Below are positions 8,838-17,319 of a DNA stretch of 60,375 nucleotides, piece after piece. Each line of letters begins with the position of its first letter. Within the stretch, counting starts at the first letter, position 1. Source of the DNA: Algoriphagus sp. A40. GTDB taxonomy: Bacteria; Bacteroidota; Bacteroidia; Cytophagales; Cyclobacteriaceae. The position numbers and the translations under genes are program-made. The stretch spans positions 1 through 60,375 of the forward strand of contig NZ_MUNY01000063.1 of the NCBI RefSeq assembly GCF_002002735.1. The letters are read 5' to 3'. The notes under the pieces were generated by a model. It was not told the origin of the DNA and did no database searches. It saw only the letters and a list, made by a program, of their open reading frames with translations.

Positions 8838-9335
8838 TCAGGATGTCCTTAATGCAATACAAGGGCTTGTAAAAGTTTGTTTGGAATTCTCAACAAGCAA
8901 TTCGAGAAGCAAGCAAAACGTGTAATCTGTCTGGGATTTTAATCCGGCGATTTCAACTGGAAAAACTAAATACTCTCCAACTGTATCTGGCAGGTATTCC
9001 GTAGAAAAAGATTTTGACTCTTTGCCCCATGAATACCTGACTTGAATCTCCCCTAAAGTAGCTCTAGAAGCTGTATCATACTTAAAGGATGTCCATATTG
9101 TGAATTCTTCATTCGTCGAATAGGTCGCTGAATCTACTTTGAATTGCGGGTCCTGACCCGGTGAATAATTACCAGGAACTCCCCCCCAGGTATAACCCCC
9201 TCCCCCGAGAGCTGATTGTGCATTGAAAACCAAGGGCTGCTGCAACTGATCTATCGAATCTTCTATGGCATCTAGGCCACATCCGGCAAAAGCGATAGAT
9301 GCTATACTTCCGAGTACCAATCCCAACTTTTTCAT
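8838..9335 (-). CDS. Small lipoprotein, function unknown
   Basis: Protein of 165 residues with a bacterial lipoprotein signal: a charged N-terminus, a hydrophobic stretch and the lipobox AFAGC with Cys19. The mature part is rich in beta-type segments (for example EIQVRYSWGKES) and is likely a surface or periplasmic beta-fold. I do not recognise a family. It runs opposite to the neighbouring genes and together with the TIR gene interrupts the copper region. Confidence 0.65.
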   Translation of the reverse strand: MKKLGLVLGSIASIAFAGCGLDAIEDSIDQLQQPLVFNAQSALGGGGYTWGGVPGNYSPGQDPQFKVDSATYSTNEEFTIWTSFKYDTASRATLGEIQVRYSWGKESKSFSTEYLPDTVGEYLVFPVEIAGLKSQTDYTFCLLLELLVENSKQTFTSPCIALRTS

Positions 9336-9657
9336 GTCATTATGATTTTGTTGTTAGGCCTAAAGGTAGGAGGCATCCCCATGAGCTTAGCAGCAACTTG
9401 TACCAAAGCAAAATTAGATTTTTGCAAACTTTGTGATTGAGCTCTTCATTCCAGCGAAGCGATTAATTCTCTGTCTTCAGATGTAATGCAAGCATTTGTA
9501 ATAATGAGAATTTGGAATTCCCTTTACACAAGCTTTGCGTCCTTTGCGCCTCGCGGTAAAAAAACACGACCCACAAAATCTCATAACTCTTACCCAAAAT
9601 CCTATAAAACTTTCCGGCAGGAGAATGCCCAACTTTGTATGGTAAGCAATAACAACC
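9336..9657. other. Intergenic region before copA with a short repeat
   Basis: This gap holds the putative upstream region of the minus-strand lipoprotein and the leader of copA. It contains a degenerate repeat at 9533-9560. No small gene or convincing terminator was recognised. Confidence 0.55.
9533..9560. repeat. Intergenic CTTTGCG-type repeat
   Basis: A run of similar 8-9 base units (CTTTGCGT, CCTTTGCGCC, TCGCGGTAAA). A related copy (ACTTTGTG CCTTTGTGG) lies at 21928-21950 just before the TruC-like gene. Confidence 0.55.
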
Positions 9658-11949
9658 ATGGGCACAAGCAACACTTCCACAGGAACTAAACCAGGCAAAA
9701 ACCTCAAACAAACATTCCCGGTCACCGGAATGTCTTGTGCTGCCTGTGCGTCGAGCGTGGAGTCGATTCTTCAATACACCAAAGGAGTGAAATCCGCCGC
9801 AGTGAACTTTGCCACCAATACAGTCCAGGTCGAATACGATGAAAGCACCACACCGGAAATGCTCAACGCTGCCCTGACTGAAATCGGATATGGCTTGGTA
9901 GTCGGCTCCAAGGATGTGCAGGAGACGGTCCAGGAAGAGCAGGAGAAGAAATATCAAGCGGTAAAGAAACAGACCATCGGAGCCGGTCTTTTGACTTTGC
10001 CAGTGTTTATTCTGGGGATGTTTTTCATGGAATGGATACCTGGAAAATGGATCAGTTTGGTCCTTTCCCTTCCGGTCTTGTTCTTTTTTGGAAGAAACTT
10101 CTATGCAAACGCCTGGAAGCAAGCCCGACATGGAAAAGCCAACATGGATACCTTGGTTGCTCTGAGTACAGGGATTGCCTTTATTTTCTCGGTGTTTAAC
10201 ACGGTATTTCCTGAGTTTTGGTATCAGCAGGGCATCCATCCGCATGTGTATTTTGAGGCGGCCACGGTGATCATTGTCTTCATCTCCTTCGGAAAAATGC
10301 TGGAGGAACGAGCTAAATCGAGTACAGGAACAGCACTTCGAAAACTCATGGGTCTTCAACCCAAAACCTTAACCCTGATCAAAGCTGGAAAAGCCCAGGA
10401 AATCAAGGTCGAAGAAGTCATCCCCGGCGACCGAATCCTGATCAAACCCGGAGAAAAAATCCCAGTGGACGGAAAAGTCCTGGAAGGCAATTCGTACATC
10501 GATGAGAGCATGATCAGCGGAGAACCTGTTCCGGTGTTAAAATCCTCCGGCGGTCCTGTCTTTGCCGGCACAATCAACCAAAAAGGCAGCTTGGAGATCG
10601 AGGCTGAAAAAGTGGGAGCTTCTACCCTACTTTCCCAAATCATTCAGCGGGTGCAGGAAGCACAGGGAAGTAAAGCTCCCGTGCAAAAACTGGTGGACAA
10701 GATTGCCGGGATATTTGTGCCAGTGGTGATCGGGATTTCCATTCTGACTTTTGCGGCTTGGATGATCTTTAGGGGAGAAAATGCGTTTTCCCATGCCTTG
10801 CTGGCGGCAGTTTCGGTATTGGTCATCGCCTGTCCTTGTGCTCTGGGACTCGCCACTCCTACCGCCATCATGGTCGGTGTGGGCAAAGGTGCAGAAAACA
10901 ATATACTGATCCGCGATGCCGAGAGCCTGGAACTAGCCCATCGGGTTGACGCCGTAATCCTGGACAAAACCGGGACGATTACGGAGGGAAAACCCACTGT
11001 AGTCAATTATTTGTCAACAGTCCACAGACCACAGTCCACCGAAGTTAGAACGAATACAGCAGCGGACAGTCGACCGTCGACCGTTGACCGAGAAATTCTT
11101 CTTTCCCTTGAAAGCAAATCCGAGCATCCATTGGCTGAGGCGGTGGTGAAGTTTTTGAAAGAAAAAAACCTTCAAACGGTAGCCTTGGACAGCTTTGAGA
11201 GTATCACTGCCCGGGGAGTGAAAGGGAACTTTGAGGGCAAAAGCTACTTCGCTGGAAATGCCAACCTGCTAAAGGAAAACCGGATTTCCATTCCATCCGA
11301 TTTGGAAAAGCAGGCTAAAACCTGGAGCGAAGCAGCCCAAACGGTCATTTGGTTTGCAGATCAAGACCAAGCATTGGCGATCTTGGGGATTCAGGATCAG
11401 GTTAAACCCAGTTCAAAGGCTGCGGTCACACAACTGCAAAAGTCCGGAATCGAAGTTTACATGCTCACCGGTGACAACCATCAAACTGCGACAGCTGTCG
11501 CGAAAGAGGTTGGAATCCGGGATTTCAGAGCAGAGGTCATTCCTTCTGATAAATCCCAGTTTGTAAAAAACCTCCAGGCAAAGGGCAAAACTGTGGCCAT
11601 GGTCGGGGACGGAATCAACGATTCAGAAGCTTTGGCACAAGCTGATGTCAGCATCGCGATGGGTCACGGTTCGGATATTGCCATGGATGTGGCCAAGATC
11701 ACCCTGATCACTTCTGATCTCGAAAAGATTCCTCAGGCCTTTCGCCTGTCACATCTGACTGTAAATCGCATCAAACAAAACCTGTTTTGGGCATTTGTTT
11801 ACAATCTGATCGGCATTCCGATTGCGGCAGGGATCTTGTATCCTGTCAGTGGATTTCTGTTGGATCCGATGATCGCCGGAGCTGCGATGGCATTCAGCTC
11901 GGTATCGGTAGTATTGAATAGCCTGAGATTAAAGACCAGAAAACTTTAA
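9658..11949 (+). CDS. copA: Copper-translocating P-type ATPase
   Basis: P1B-type ATPase of 763 residues, probably exporting Cu(I) across the inner membrane. One N-terminal HMA domain carries the site GMSCAACASS (near residues 23-32). Then come transmembrane helices, the actuator block SMISGEPVPV, the ion-binding CPC motif at residues 392-394 (ACPCALGLATPT), the phosphorylation site DKTGT starting at Asp436, the nucleotide-domain SEHPLAE, and GDGINDS near the end. All catalytic residues expected of the family are present. A 26-residue stretch at about 453-478, between TVVNYL and the SEHP block, is encoded by an imperfect palindromic repeat (11013-11088), apparently tolerated in frame in the nucleotide-binding domain. 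The chaperone and oxidase genes downstream support a copper role; silver is an alternative. Confidence 0.93.
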   Translation: MGTSNTSTGTKPGKNLKQTFPVTGMSCAACASSVESILQYTKGVKSAAVNFATNTVQVEYDESTTPEMLNAALTEIGYGLVVGSKDVQETVQEEQEKKYQAVKKQTIGAGLLTLPVFILGMFFMEWIPGKWISLVLSLPVLFFFGRNFYANAWKQARHGKANMDTLVALSTGIAFIFSVFNTVFPEFWYQQGIHPHVYFEAATVIIVFISFGKMLEERAKSSTGTALRKLMGLQPKTLTLIKAGKAQEIKVEEVIPGDRILIKPGEKIPVDGKVLEGNSYIDESMISGEPVPVLKSSGGPVFAGTINQKGSLEIEAEKVGASTLLSQIIQRVQEAQGSKAPVQKLVDKIAGIFVPVVIGISILTFAAWMIFRGENAFSHALLAAVSVLVIACPCALGLATPTAIMVGVGKGAENNILIRDAESLELAHRVDAVILDKTGTITEGKPTVVNYLSTVHRPQSTEVRTNTAADSRPSTVDREILLSLESKSEHPLAEAVVKFLKEKNLQTVALDSFESITARGVKGNFEGKSYFAGNANLLKENRISIPSDLEKQAKTWSEAAQTVIWFADQDQALAILGIQDQVKPSSKAAVTQLQKSGIEVYMLTGDNHQTATAVAKEVGIRDFRAEVIPSDKSQFVKNLQAKGKTVAMVGDGINDSEALAQADVSIAMGHGSDIAMDVAKITLITSDLEKIPQAFRLSHLTVNRIKQNLFWAFVYNLIGIPIAAGILYPVSGFLLDPMIAGAAMAFSSVSVVLNSLRLKTRKL
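11013..11088. repeat. In-frame palindromic repeat inside copA
   Basis: Arms at 11013-11037 and 11064-11088 are inverted repeats of each other (19 of 25 positions pair) around a 26-base centre. The arm sequence is a string of GTC-GAC-like units. A single arm of the same family (20 of 25 identical) lies intergenically at 49750-49774. The insertion keeps the reading frame and contains no stop. Confidence 0.72.
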
Positions 11950-11950
11950 A

Positions 11951-12000
11951 TATGATTTACGAAGTACAGTTTATCAAAGTACGATTTACGAAATACGAAT
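11951..12000. repeat. Direct repeat GATTTACGAARTAC after copA
   Basis: Two copies of GATTTACGAA(G/A)TAC at 11954-11967 and 11983-11996, with a half-related AAGTAC unit between them, in the spacer between copA and the chaperone gene. It belongs to the degenerate short-unit repeats seen at several other intergenic sites. Confidence 0.6.
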
Positions 12001-12108
12001 TACCAGGGACTATTGAACCCCAATCCGAAAATCCCAATTGAAGTTATATTTATTAAAGTCTTGATCCTTTTATCTCAGAACTTGTGTCTTGTATCTTATT
12101 TCTAAAAA

Positions 12109-12324
12109 ATGAAAACGCTTAAATTCAAAACCAACATCAAATGCGGCGGCTGTATCGCCGCTGTCACACCACACCTGAACGAAGCGAAAACAATTTCCAA
12201 CTGGTCTGTGGACATTACAAACCCCAGCAAAATTCTAACGGTACAGGGTGAGGACCTGTCGGAAGCCGAAGTAATTGAAAAAATAACCAAGGCTGGCTAC
12301 ACCCTCGAGAAAACTGCCGGATAA
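12109..12324 (+). CDS. CopZ-like HMA-domain copper chaperone
   Basis: A stand-alone heavy-metal-associated domain of 71 residues. The metal loop is IKCGGCIAAV (CxxC at Cys13 and Cys16), followed by the helix-strand pattern typical of HMA domains. It would carry Cu(I) in the cytosol to the HMA domain of the ATPase upstream. The loop reads CGGC instead of the common MxCxxC, as in many Bacteroidota members. It follows copA by 159 bases and precedes the DUF3347 gene by 53. Confidence 0.85.
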   Translation: MKTLKFKTNIKCGGCIAAVTPHLNEAKTISNWSVDITNPSKILTVQGEDLSEAEVIEKITKAGYTLEKTAG

Positions 12325-12377
12325 TCCTTCCGCTAGTATCGATATAACTCATTCTTAATCTTAAAATCCCAAAAATC

Positions 12378-12827
12378 ATGAAACGATTCCTGTTCACTTT
12401 GATCTTCGCCGGTTTGGCTTTCCTTTCCAATGCGCAAACTAGCCCCATATTATCCAACTACCTGACACTCAAAGATGCCCTGGTCAGCAGCAACCTCACC
12501 AAATCAACGGGCGCCATTTCTGAACTAAGCAAAAGCCTGACTGCAGCTCCTGACTTTCCCCAAAAGAAAGACCTGATCAAGCAAACTGAAACCATGGCAA
12601 AAGCCGGGGACTTGGAAAAGCAAAGGGCAGCTTTTGCAGGACTTTCTGTGACGGTCTGGGAGGCAGCAAAAAGTCAAAAATGGGCCAGTCAGGAGCTGTT
12701 TTATCAATATTGCCCCATGAAAAAGAGCTATTGGCTAAGTACTGAATCTGTGATCGAAAATCCTTACTATGGCTCTAAAATGCTGGCTTGCGGTAGCGTA
12801 AAGGAAACCCTTCCTGCCAAGAAATAA
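12378..12827 (+). CDS. DUF3347-type secreted copper-associated protein
   Basis: Protein of 149 residues with a cleavable signal peptide ending near SNAQ (residues 1-20). The mature chain has a helical DUF3347-like body and a C-terminal block LFYQYCPMKKSYWLSTE followed by YYGSKMLACGS. DUF3347 domains occur at the C-terminus of CusB-like copper efflux adaptors and as stand-alone periplasmic proteins in Bacteroidota. The Cys and Met residues of YCPM and MLAC could bind copper. Its place between a chaperone and a multicopper oxidase supports a periplasmic copper-handling role; the exact activity is unknown. Confidence 0.75.
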   Translation: MKRFLFTLIFAGLAFLSNAQTSPILSNYLTLKDALVSSNLTKSTGAISELSKSLTAAPDFPQKKDLIKQTETMAKAGDLEKQRAAFAGLSVTVWEAAKSQKWASQELFYQYCPMKKSYWLSTESVIENPYYGSKMLACGSVKETLPAKK

Positions 12828-12897
12828 GGTCTGGATAAGAAACCAAAAAAGGGCAGTTGCTTTCAAAGCAGATGAATAAGGTGCATAATTTAACACC

Positions 12898-15060
12898 ATG
12901 AAAATCCTGAGGAAATCAATTCTCATTCTTTTGGGAATCTATCTTTATGCCACCCAGTCCATTGCCCAAAAACGGGTGGAATACGACCTGTATGTGAAGG
13001 ATACCCTGGTCAATTTCAGCGGAAAGGTAAAGCAGGGAATTGCTGTCAATGGGCAGATTCCCATGCCTACCCTACATTTTACCGAAGGAGATACGGCGAT
13101 AGTGAGAGTGCATAACCTGATGCACCATGAGACCTCTATCCATTGGCATGGCCTATTGCTTCCCAACGAACAGGATGGAGTTCCTTATTTGACCACCGCA
13201 CCGATCAAGTCTCATGGCACCCACACGTTTGAGTTTGTTCTAAGGCAAAACGGGACTTATTGGTACCATTCCCATACGATGCTACAGGAGCAAATCGGGA
13301 TGTATGGGGCTCTGGTGATTCACAAACCTGGAGAAAAGCCAAAAAATGAAGAAGTTCTACTCCTTAGCGATTGGAGTGACGAAAACCCCCATCAGATCGA
13401 ACGCTCCCTGCATTTTGCTACCGACTGGTACATGGTCAAAAAAAATGCAGTCCAGAGCTATTCCGAAGCCATTGCATCCGGAAAATTCAAAACCAAACTG
13501 GGCAACGAATGGAAGCGGATGCATGCCATGGATGTCAGTGATGTGTACTATGAAAAGTTCTTGGTCAATGGAAAGGAAAGTGAAGAGCGGAAGAGCTATA
13601 AACCCGGTGAAAAGGTCCGGCTCAGGGTCATCAACGGAAGCGCATCCACCTATTTTTGGCTGACTTATGCCGGAGGAAAAATAACTGTTTTGGCATCCGA
13701 CGGGATGGATGTGGCACCAACCGAGGTGGACAGACTAATCGTTGGGGTTTCTGAAATCTACGATGTCGAAGTGACTGTTCCTGAATCCGGAAAAATGGCA
13801 GAATTTCTCGCCACTTCCGAGGATCGGATTGGATCCGCTTCCTTTTGGTTGGGTTCAGGAGAAAAACTCCCTGCTACTCCCCTGCCGCGGCTGGACTATT
13901 TCGAAGGCATGCAAATGATGAACGACATGATGACCTTGGGTGGCAAAATGAACGATATGGGCATGAACATGAGTCTCCAACAAATGGACATGAATGCTGT
14001 GATGTATCGGGAAATTACTGAACCACAGACAACCGATCAAAATCCGGCAGAAACAGTTACACTCAACTATGGGATGCTGAAATCTCCGGTCAAAACCACA
14101 CTTCCCGAGGGCCCTGTCCGAACGTTGGAGTTTGAGTTGACCGGAAATATGAACCGGTACGTGTGGACCCTGGACAACAAGACTATTTCAGAGAGCGATA
14201 AAATCCTGATCAAAAAAGGTGAAAACATCCGAATCATTCTGAGAAACAATTCCATGATGCGGCATCCCATGCACTTGCACGGGCATTTTTTCCGCGTAGT
14301 CAATGAAATGGGAGATTTCTCTCCCCTCAAAAATGTGCTGGACATCATGCCCATGGAAACTGACACAATTGAATTCAATGCTTCGGAAGAATATGGGGAC
14401 TGGTATTTTCACTGCCACATTCTCTACCACATGATGGCAGGAATGGGGAGGATATTTACTTATGAAAACACCCCTCCCAATCCCCAAATCCCGGATCCCC
14501 GATACGCTTTGAGAAAAGTCTATGCAGATGACCGCCGCTTTTACCTGGGTGCCGAGATTGGGGTCGAAAGCAACGGTTCGGATGGAGAAATCACACTTAT
14601 GAATACCCGTTGGATGATGCAGACCGAATGGCGAGTGGGTTACAATGCCCAAAACGGTTACGAAACAGAAAGCCACTTTGGGAGACTTCTGGGAAGAAAT
14701 CAGTTTGCCTTTGGCTATGTAGGATGGGACTACAGGTACCGGGAAGCTGGCCATACTGAGGAAAGTATTTTTGGTCAAACCAATACCAAGGATGATCGAA
14801 GCGTATTTCATCTAGGTTTCCAATACACTGCACCCTGGTTTATAGTGGCAGATCTGAAAGTGGATCATACTGGCTATGTTAGACTCCAGCTCAGTCGGGA
14901 AGATATTCCGATCACCAAGCGGGCACGGATGTTCGGGATGGTCAATTCCGATTTGGAATACGCTGTCGGAGCAAGATACATCCTCACCAAATACTGGTCT
15001 GCCTCCTCACATTACGACAGCGACATGGGTTGGGGAATCGGTGCGACTTTTACCTACTAA
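12898..15060 (+). CDS. Multicopper oxidase with C-terminal CopB-like segment
   Basis: Secreted multicopper oxidase of 720 residues, CopA-type. The signal peptide covers about residues 1-24 (ends SIAQ). Type 2/3 copper motifs are HWHG (82-85) and WYHSH (122-126) in the first cupredoxin, and HPMHLHGHFF (around 455) and FHCHILYHMMAGMG (around 504-517) in the last. A Met-rich loop (about residues 338-366) resembles Cu(I)-binding insertions of CopA/CueO. After about residue 525 the chain continues for some 195 residues resembling the CopB outer-membrane copper protein (YLGAEIGVES, alternating beta segments and a C-terminal aromatic). This would join periplasmic Cu(I) oxidation to an outer-membrane barrel in one polypeptide. 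Oxidase assignment is firm; the CopB part is by resemblance. Confidence 0.88.
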   Translation: MKILRKSILILLGIYLYATQSIAQKRVEYDLYVKDTLVNFSGKVKQGIAVNGQIPMPTLHFTEGDTAIVRVHNLMHHETSIHWHGLLLPNEQDGVPYLTTAPIKSHGTHTFEFVLRQNGTYWYHSHTMLQEQIGMYGALVIHKPGEKPKNEEVLLLSDWSDENPHQIERSLHFATDWYMVKKNAVQSYSEAIASGKFKTKLGNEWKRMHAMDVSDVYYEKFLVNGKESEERKSYKPGEKVRLRVINGSASTYFWLTYAGGKITVLASDGMDVAPTEVDRLIVGVSEIYDVEVTVPESGKMAEFLATSEDRIGSASFWLGSGEKLPATPLPRLDYFEGMQMMNDMMTLGGKMNDMGMNMSLQQMDMNAVMYREITEPQTTDQNPAETVTLNYGMLKSPVKTTLPEGPVRTLEFELTGNMNRYVWTLDNKTISESDKILIKKGENIRIILRNNSMMRHPMHLHGHFFRVVNEMGDFSPLKNVLDIMPMETDTIEFNASEEYGDWYFHCHILYHMMAGMGRIFTYENTPPNPQIPDPRYALRKVYADDRRFYLGAEIGVESNGSDGEITLMNTRWMMQTEWRVGYNAQNGYETESHFGRLLGRNQFAFGYVGWDYRYREAGHTEESIFGQTNTKDDRSVFHLGFQYTAPWFIVADLKVDHTGYVRLQLSREDIPITKRARMFGMVNSDLEYAVGARYILTKYWSASSHYDSDMGWGIGATFTY

Positions 15061-15187
15061 GTAAAAAAGTGTCGGCTGTTTTAGAAAGAAAGAGGCATGG
15101 CTTATCTTTCGGACTTCCTATTGCCAACCAAGCTAAAATTTCAAGGTCGACTGCTAGGTAATTGAAGGACTTAATAACCACCCGCAA

Positions 15188-15664
15188 ATGAATTCACCAA
15201 AAAAGTTGATTGTTTTAATGATTTTGCTTGTTTGGACAAGTAAACTCTTTGCACAAGATAGTCCAGTTATGCTTCCAGTAGTCACCTCAAAAATTAACGG
15301 AATCAACATCTTCGGAAAACCGATTGATCAGCAAACACGATGCGTTCACTGGCATTCCAAACTCGACGTGATTGCAATCAAATTCAAATGCTGCGAAAAG
15401 TACTACCCCTGCTTTTCTTGCCACGAAGAAACTGCTGACCACAAATCGGAGGTTTGGCCCAAAGCAGAATTTGATCAAAAAGCTATTCTTTGTGGAGTAT
15501 GCGGCAATGAACTGAGCATCATTGAATATATGGGTTCCAACAATACCTGTCCAAAATGCCAAGCTGCTTTCAATCCCGGTTGTAGCAAGCATTATCATTT
15601 GTATTTCGAGACCGAAGACGGGAGACAGAAGACCGAAGAGACAGCCCCTCGAACCAATAACTAA
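15188..15664 (+). CDS. CHY zinc-finger protein with signal peptide
   Basis: Protein of 158 residues. The core (about 35-140) has the CHY-type zinc-finger pattern: TRCVHWHSKLDVIAIKFKCC, YYPCFSCHEE, DHKSEVW, AILCGVCGNELS, NTCPKCQAAFNPGCSKH. These Cys/His clusters bind several zinc ions. Unusually the chain begins with what looks like a signal peptide (LIVLMILLVW... ending LFAQ, residues 1-23); CHY-finger proteins are normally cytosolic. If the Met around residue 28 were the start, the protein would be cytosolic. The last 15 or so residues are encoded by a short repeat (15608-15642). Located inside the copper cluster. Confidence 0.82.
   Translation: MNSPKKLIVLMILLVWTSKLFAQDSPVMLPVVTSKINGINIFGKPIDQQTRCVHWHSKLDVIAIKFKCCEKYYPCFSCHEETADHKSEVWPKAEFDQKAILCGVCGNELSIIEYMGSNNTCPKCQAAFNPGCSKHYHLYFETEDGRQKTEETAPRTNN
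15608..15642. repeat. Repeat forming the 3' end of the CHY gene
   Basis: GACCGAAGA occurs at 15610-15618 and again at 15631-15639, with GGAGACAGAA between. The repeat encodes the hydrophilic tail of the CHY-finger protein, suggesting a repeat has overwritten the original gene end. Confidence 0.55.
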
Positions 15665-15697
15665 TTAACCAATAACTCTCTCCTTCCACCCCGCCTA

Positions 15698-16387
15698 ATG
15701 AGAAAAAACAACCAATATTATATCCGACGGATCCATCGGTTTCTGGGAGTATTCATAGGCATCCAGTTCCTGTTTTGGACAGTTTCCGGACTTTACTTTT
15801 CCTGGACAGATATTGATGAAATTCACGGAGATCATTTCCACCAGGATCACATGATGCACATGACCGCATCCAATCTTATCGATCCAGCAAAACTTGATTC
15901 CACCCTCGAAATTTCCACTTTGGAACTCAGGTTTGTAAAACATCAGCCCTATTACTGGGTGAATGGAACACAGCTTTTTCATGCTCAAACCGGTGAACCA
16001 AAAGCTGAAATCAGCGAAGAAGACGCGAAAGAAATAGCTAAAATCTACATCAAAGATGACTTTGGAATCCAGTCCGCAGAATACCTGACCGAAGCAGGAT
16101 CTCACCATGAATACCGAGGCAGACCCCTACCCGCTTGGGCAATTCACTTTGATCACCCCGAAAAACTAACTGCCTATATCGATGCAAAGAGCGGTAATTT
16201 CGAGAGAGTCCGTCACCGTAATTGGCGTTGGTTCGATGCACTTTGGATGTTCCACACGATGGACTATGCCGGTCGGGATAATTTCAACAATCTGTTGTTG
16301 AGAGGATTTTCGCTGTTTGGCTTGGCGACAATCGCCTCTGGATTTACGCTTTTCTTCCTGACCATCCAGAAAAAAAAGAATACTTAG
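15698..16387 (+). CDS. PepSY-domain membrane protein
   Basis: Protein of 229 residues with an N-terminal transmembrane helix after IRRIHRFLGVFIG, a periplasmic PepSY-like region with EEDAKEIAKIYIKDDFGI and YIDAKSGNFERV, and a C-terminal helix (about 205-222). This is the PepSY-associated TM arrangement also found in ferric or cupric reductase-like proteins. Histidine-rich HGDHFHQDHMMHMT (near residue 48) and HTMDYAGR are possible metal or haem contacts. It starts 33 bases after the CHY gene. A role in metal reduction at the inner membrane is inferred from context. Confidence 0.75.
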   Translation: MRKNNQYYIRRIHRFLGVFIGIQFLFWTVSGLYFSWTDIDEIHGDHFHQDHMMHMTASNLIDPAKLDSTLEISTLELRFVKHQPYYWVNGTQLFHAQTGEPKAEISEEDAKEIAKIYIKDDFGIQSAEYLTEAGSHHEYRGRPLPAWAIHFDHPEKLTAYIDAKSGNFERVRHRNWRWFDALWMFHTMDYAGRDNFNNLLLRGFSLFGLATIASGFTLFFLTIQKKKNT

Positions 16388-16437
16388 CTCTTTTACCCCC
16401 CGGGATTTTTTAATTTATTCCACTGGATATCAAGACC

Positions 16438-17319
16438 ATGAAAATCTTTTCTTTATTTTTTTCGCTCCTATTTTCTTCGTACTTCACTTTTGCCCAAGAG
16501 AGCAAGCGAGTAAGTTACGATCAATTGGGAATCTCATTTGTAATTCCCCTCGGTTGGCAGCCTCAGGAAATCAACCAAGGGATCCTGCTCCAAAAGCCCG
16601 GTTTGGCCGGTTTTATCTTTGCTTCCACACACAATCAAAGCTTAGAGGAATTGAAAGCGGATGCCCTCAAGCCACTCAACGATGGACAGGGAACTAACCT
16701 CCAGCTATCTGATAGTCTACAAATCCTCGGCTCCAATGCGATTGCAGGCCACTACCAGGGTCTACTGGAAGGCAGTCCAGCCAAATGCTACATCATCGGA
16801 ATGGAGAACCCAACAGGAGGCTTGGGGATAACTATTATTGCTGCAAGTGAACCGGATCTTTTTTCCGAGCAACTCCAGGAGGTTGCGTTCGAGTTTGCGT
16901 CGTCTTTTCAATTTGAAAAGGTTGACAAAAGCTCCGAAATCCAAGAATGGAAAAGTTTCCTCTCGGGAATGCGTCTGACCTATATGGAGACGTATAACTC
17001 TCCCAGCTATTCGGATGGTGGAATATCGGGAGGCTACAACATCAAAAGAACCATTGACCTTTGCCCCCAGGGACATTTCAACAGCGGAAATTCCAGTTCC
17101 TTTCAAATGGACGGTTTGGGAAGAACCAATTCAAACCAAAAAGGCCAAGGAACCTGGGATATTGTGTTGGGAATGGATGGGATGCTGCACTTGGAACTCA
17201 AGGACTACACCGGCGAAATCAGGCATTATAGATTGGAATATTTGGAAGAAAAGCTCTATCTCAACGGCGAAAGGTATTTCCGAACCGATGACGGAGACAA
17301 CGCTCCATACTGCAATTAA
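16438..17319 (+). CDS. Secreted protein of unknown function
   Basis: Protein of 293 residues with a signal peptide ending FTFAQ (about residue 20). The N-terminal half (about 25-155) looks like a periplasmic alpha/beta domain with GISFVIPLGWQPQ, resembling the start of PsbP/DUF1795-like folds. The C-terminal half has small beta segments around a Cys residue and ends APYCN. No catalytic motif was recognised. It follows the PepSY gene by 50 bases and is the last gene of the copper block. Its stop codon overlaps the stop of arfB, which runs in the opposite direction. Confidence 0.65.
   Translation: MKIFSLFFSLLFSSYFTFAQESKRVSYDQLGISFVIPLGWQPQEINQGILLQKPGLAGFIFASTHNQSLEELKADALKPLNDGQGTNLQLSDSLQILGSNAIAGHYQGLLEGSPAKCYIIGMENPTGGLGITIIAASEPDLFSEQLQEVAFEFASSFQFEKVDKSSEIQEWKSFLSGMRLTYMETYNSPSYSDGGISGGYNIKRTIDLCPQGHFNSGNSSSFQMDGLGRTNSNQKGQGTWDIVLGMDGMLHLELKDYTGEIRHYRLEYLEEKLYLNGERYFRTDDGDNAPYCN

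Noticed and set aside
9463..10359. Long open frame on the minus strand across the start of copA
   Set aside because: It lies antisense to the well-supported ATPase, has a Cys/His-rich low-plausibility translation and matches no family.
14188..14811. Open frame antisense to the multicopper oxidase
   Set aside because: Shadow of the oxidase; no recognisable protein features.
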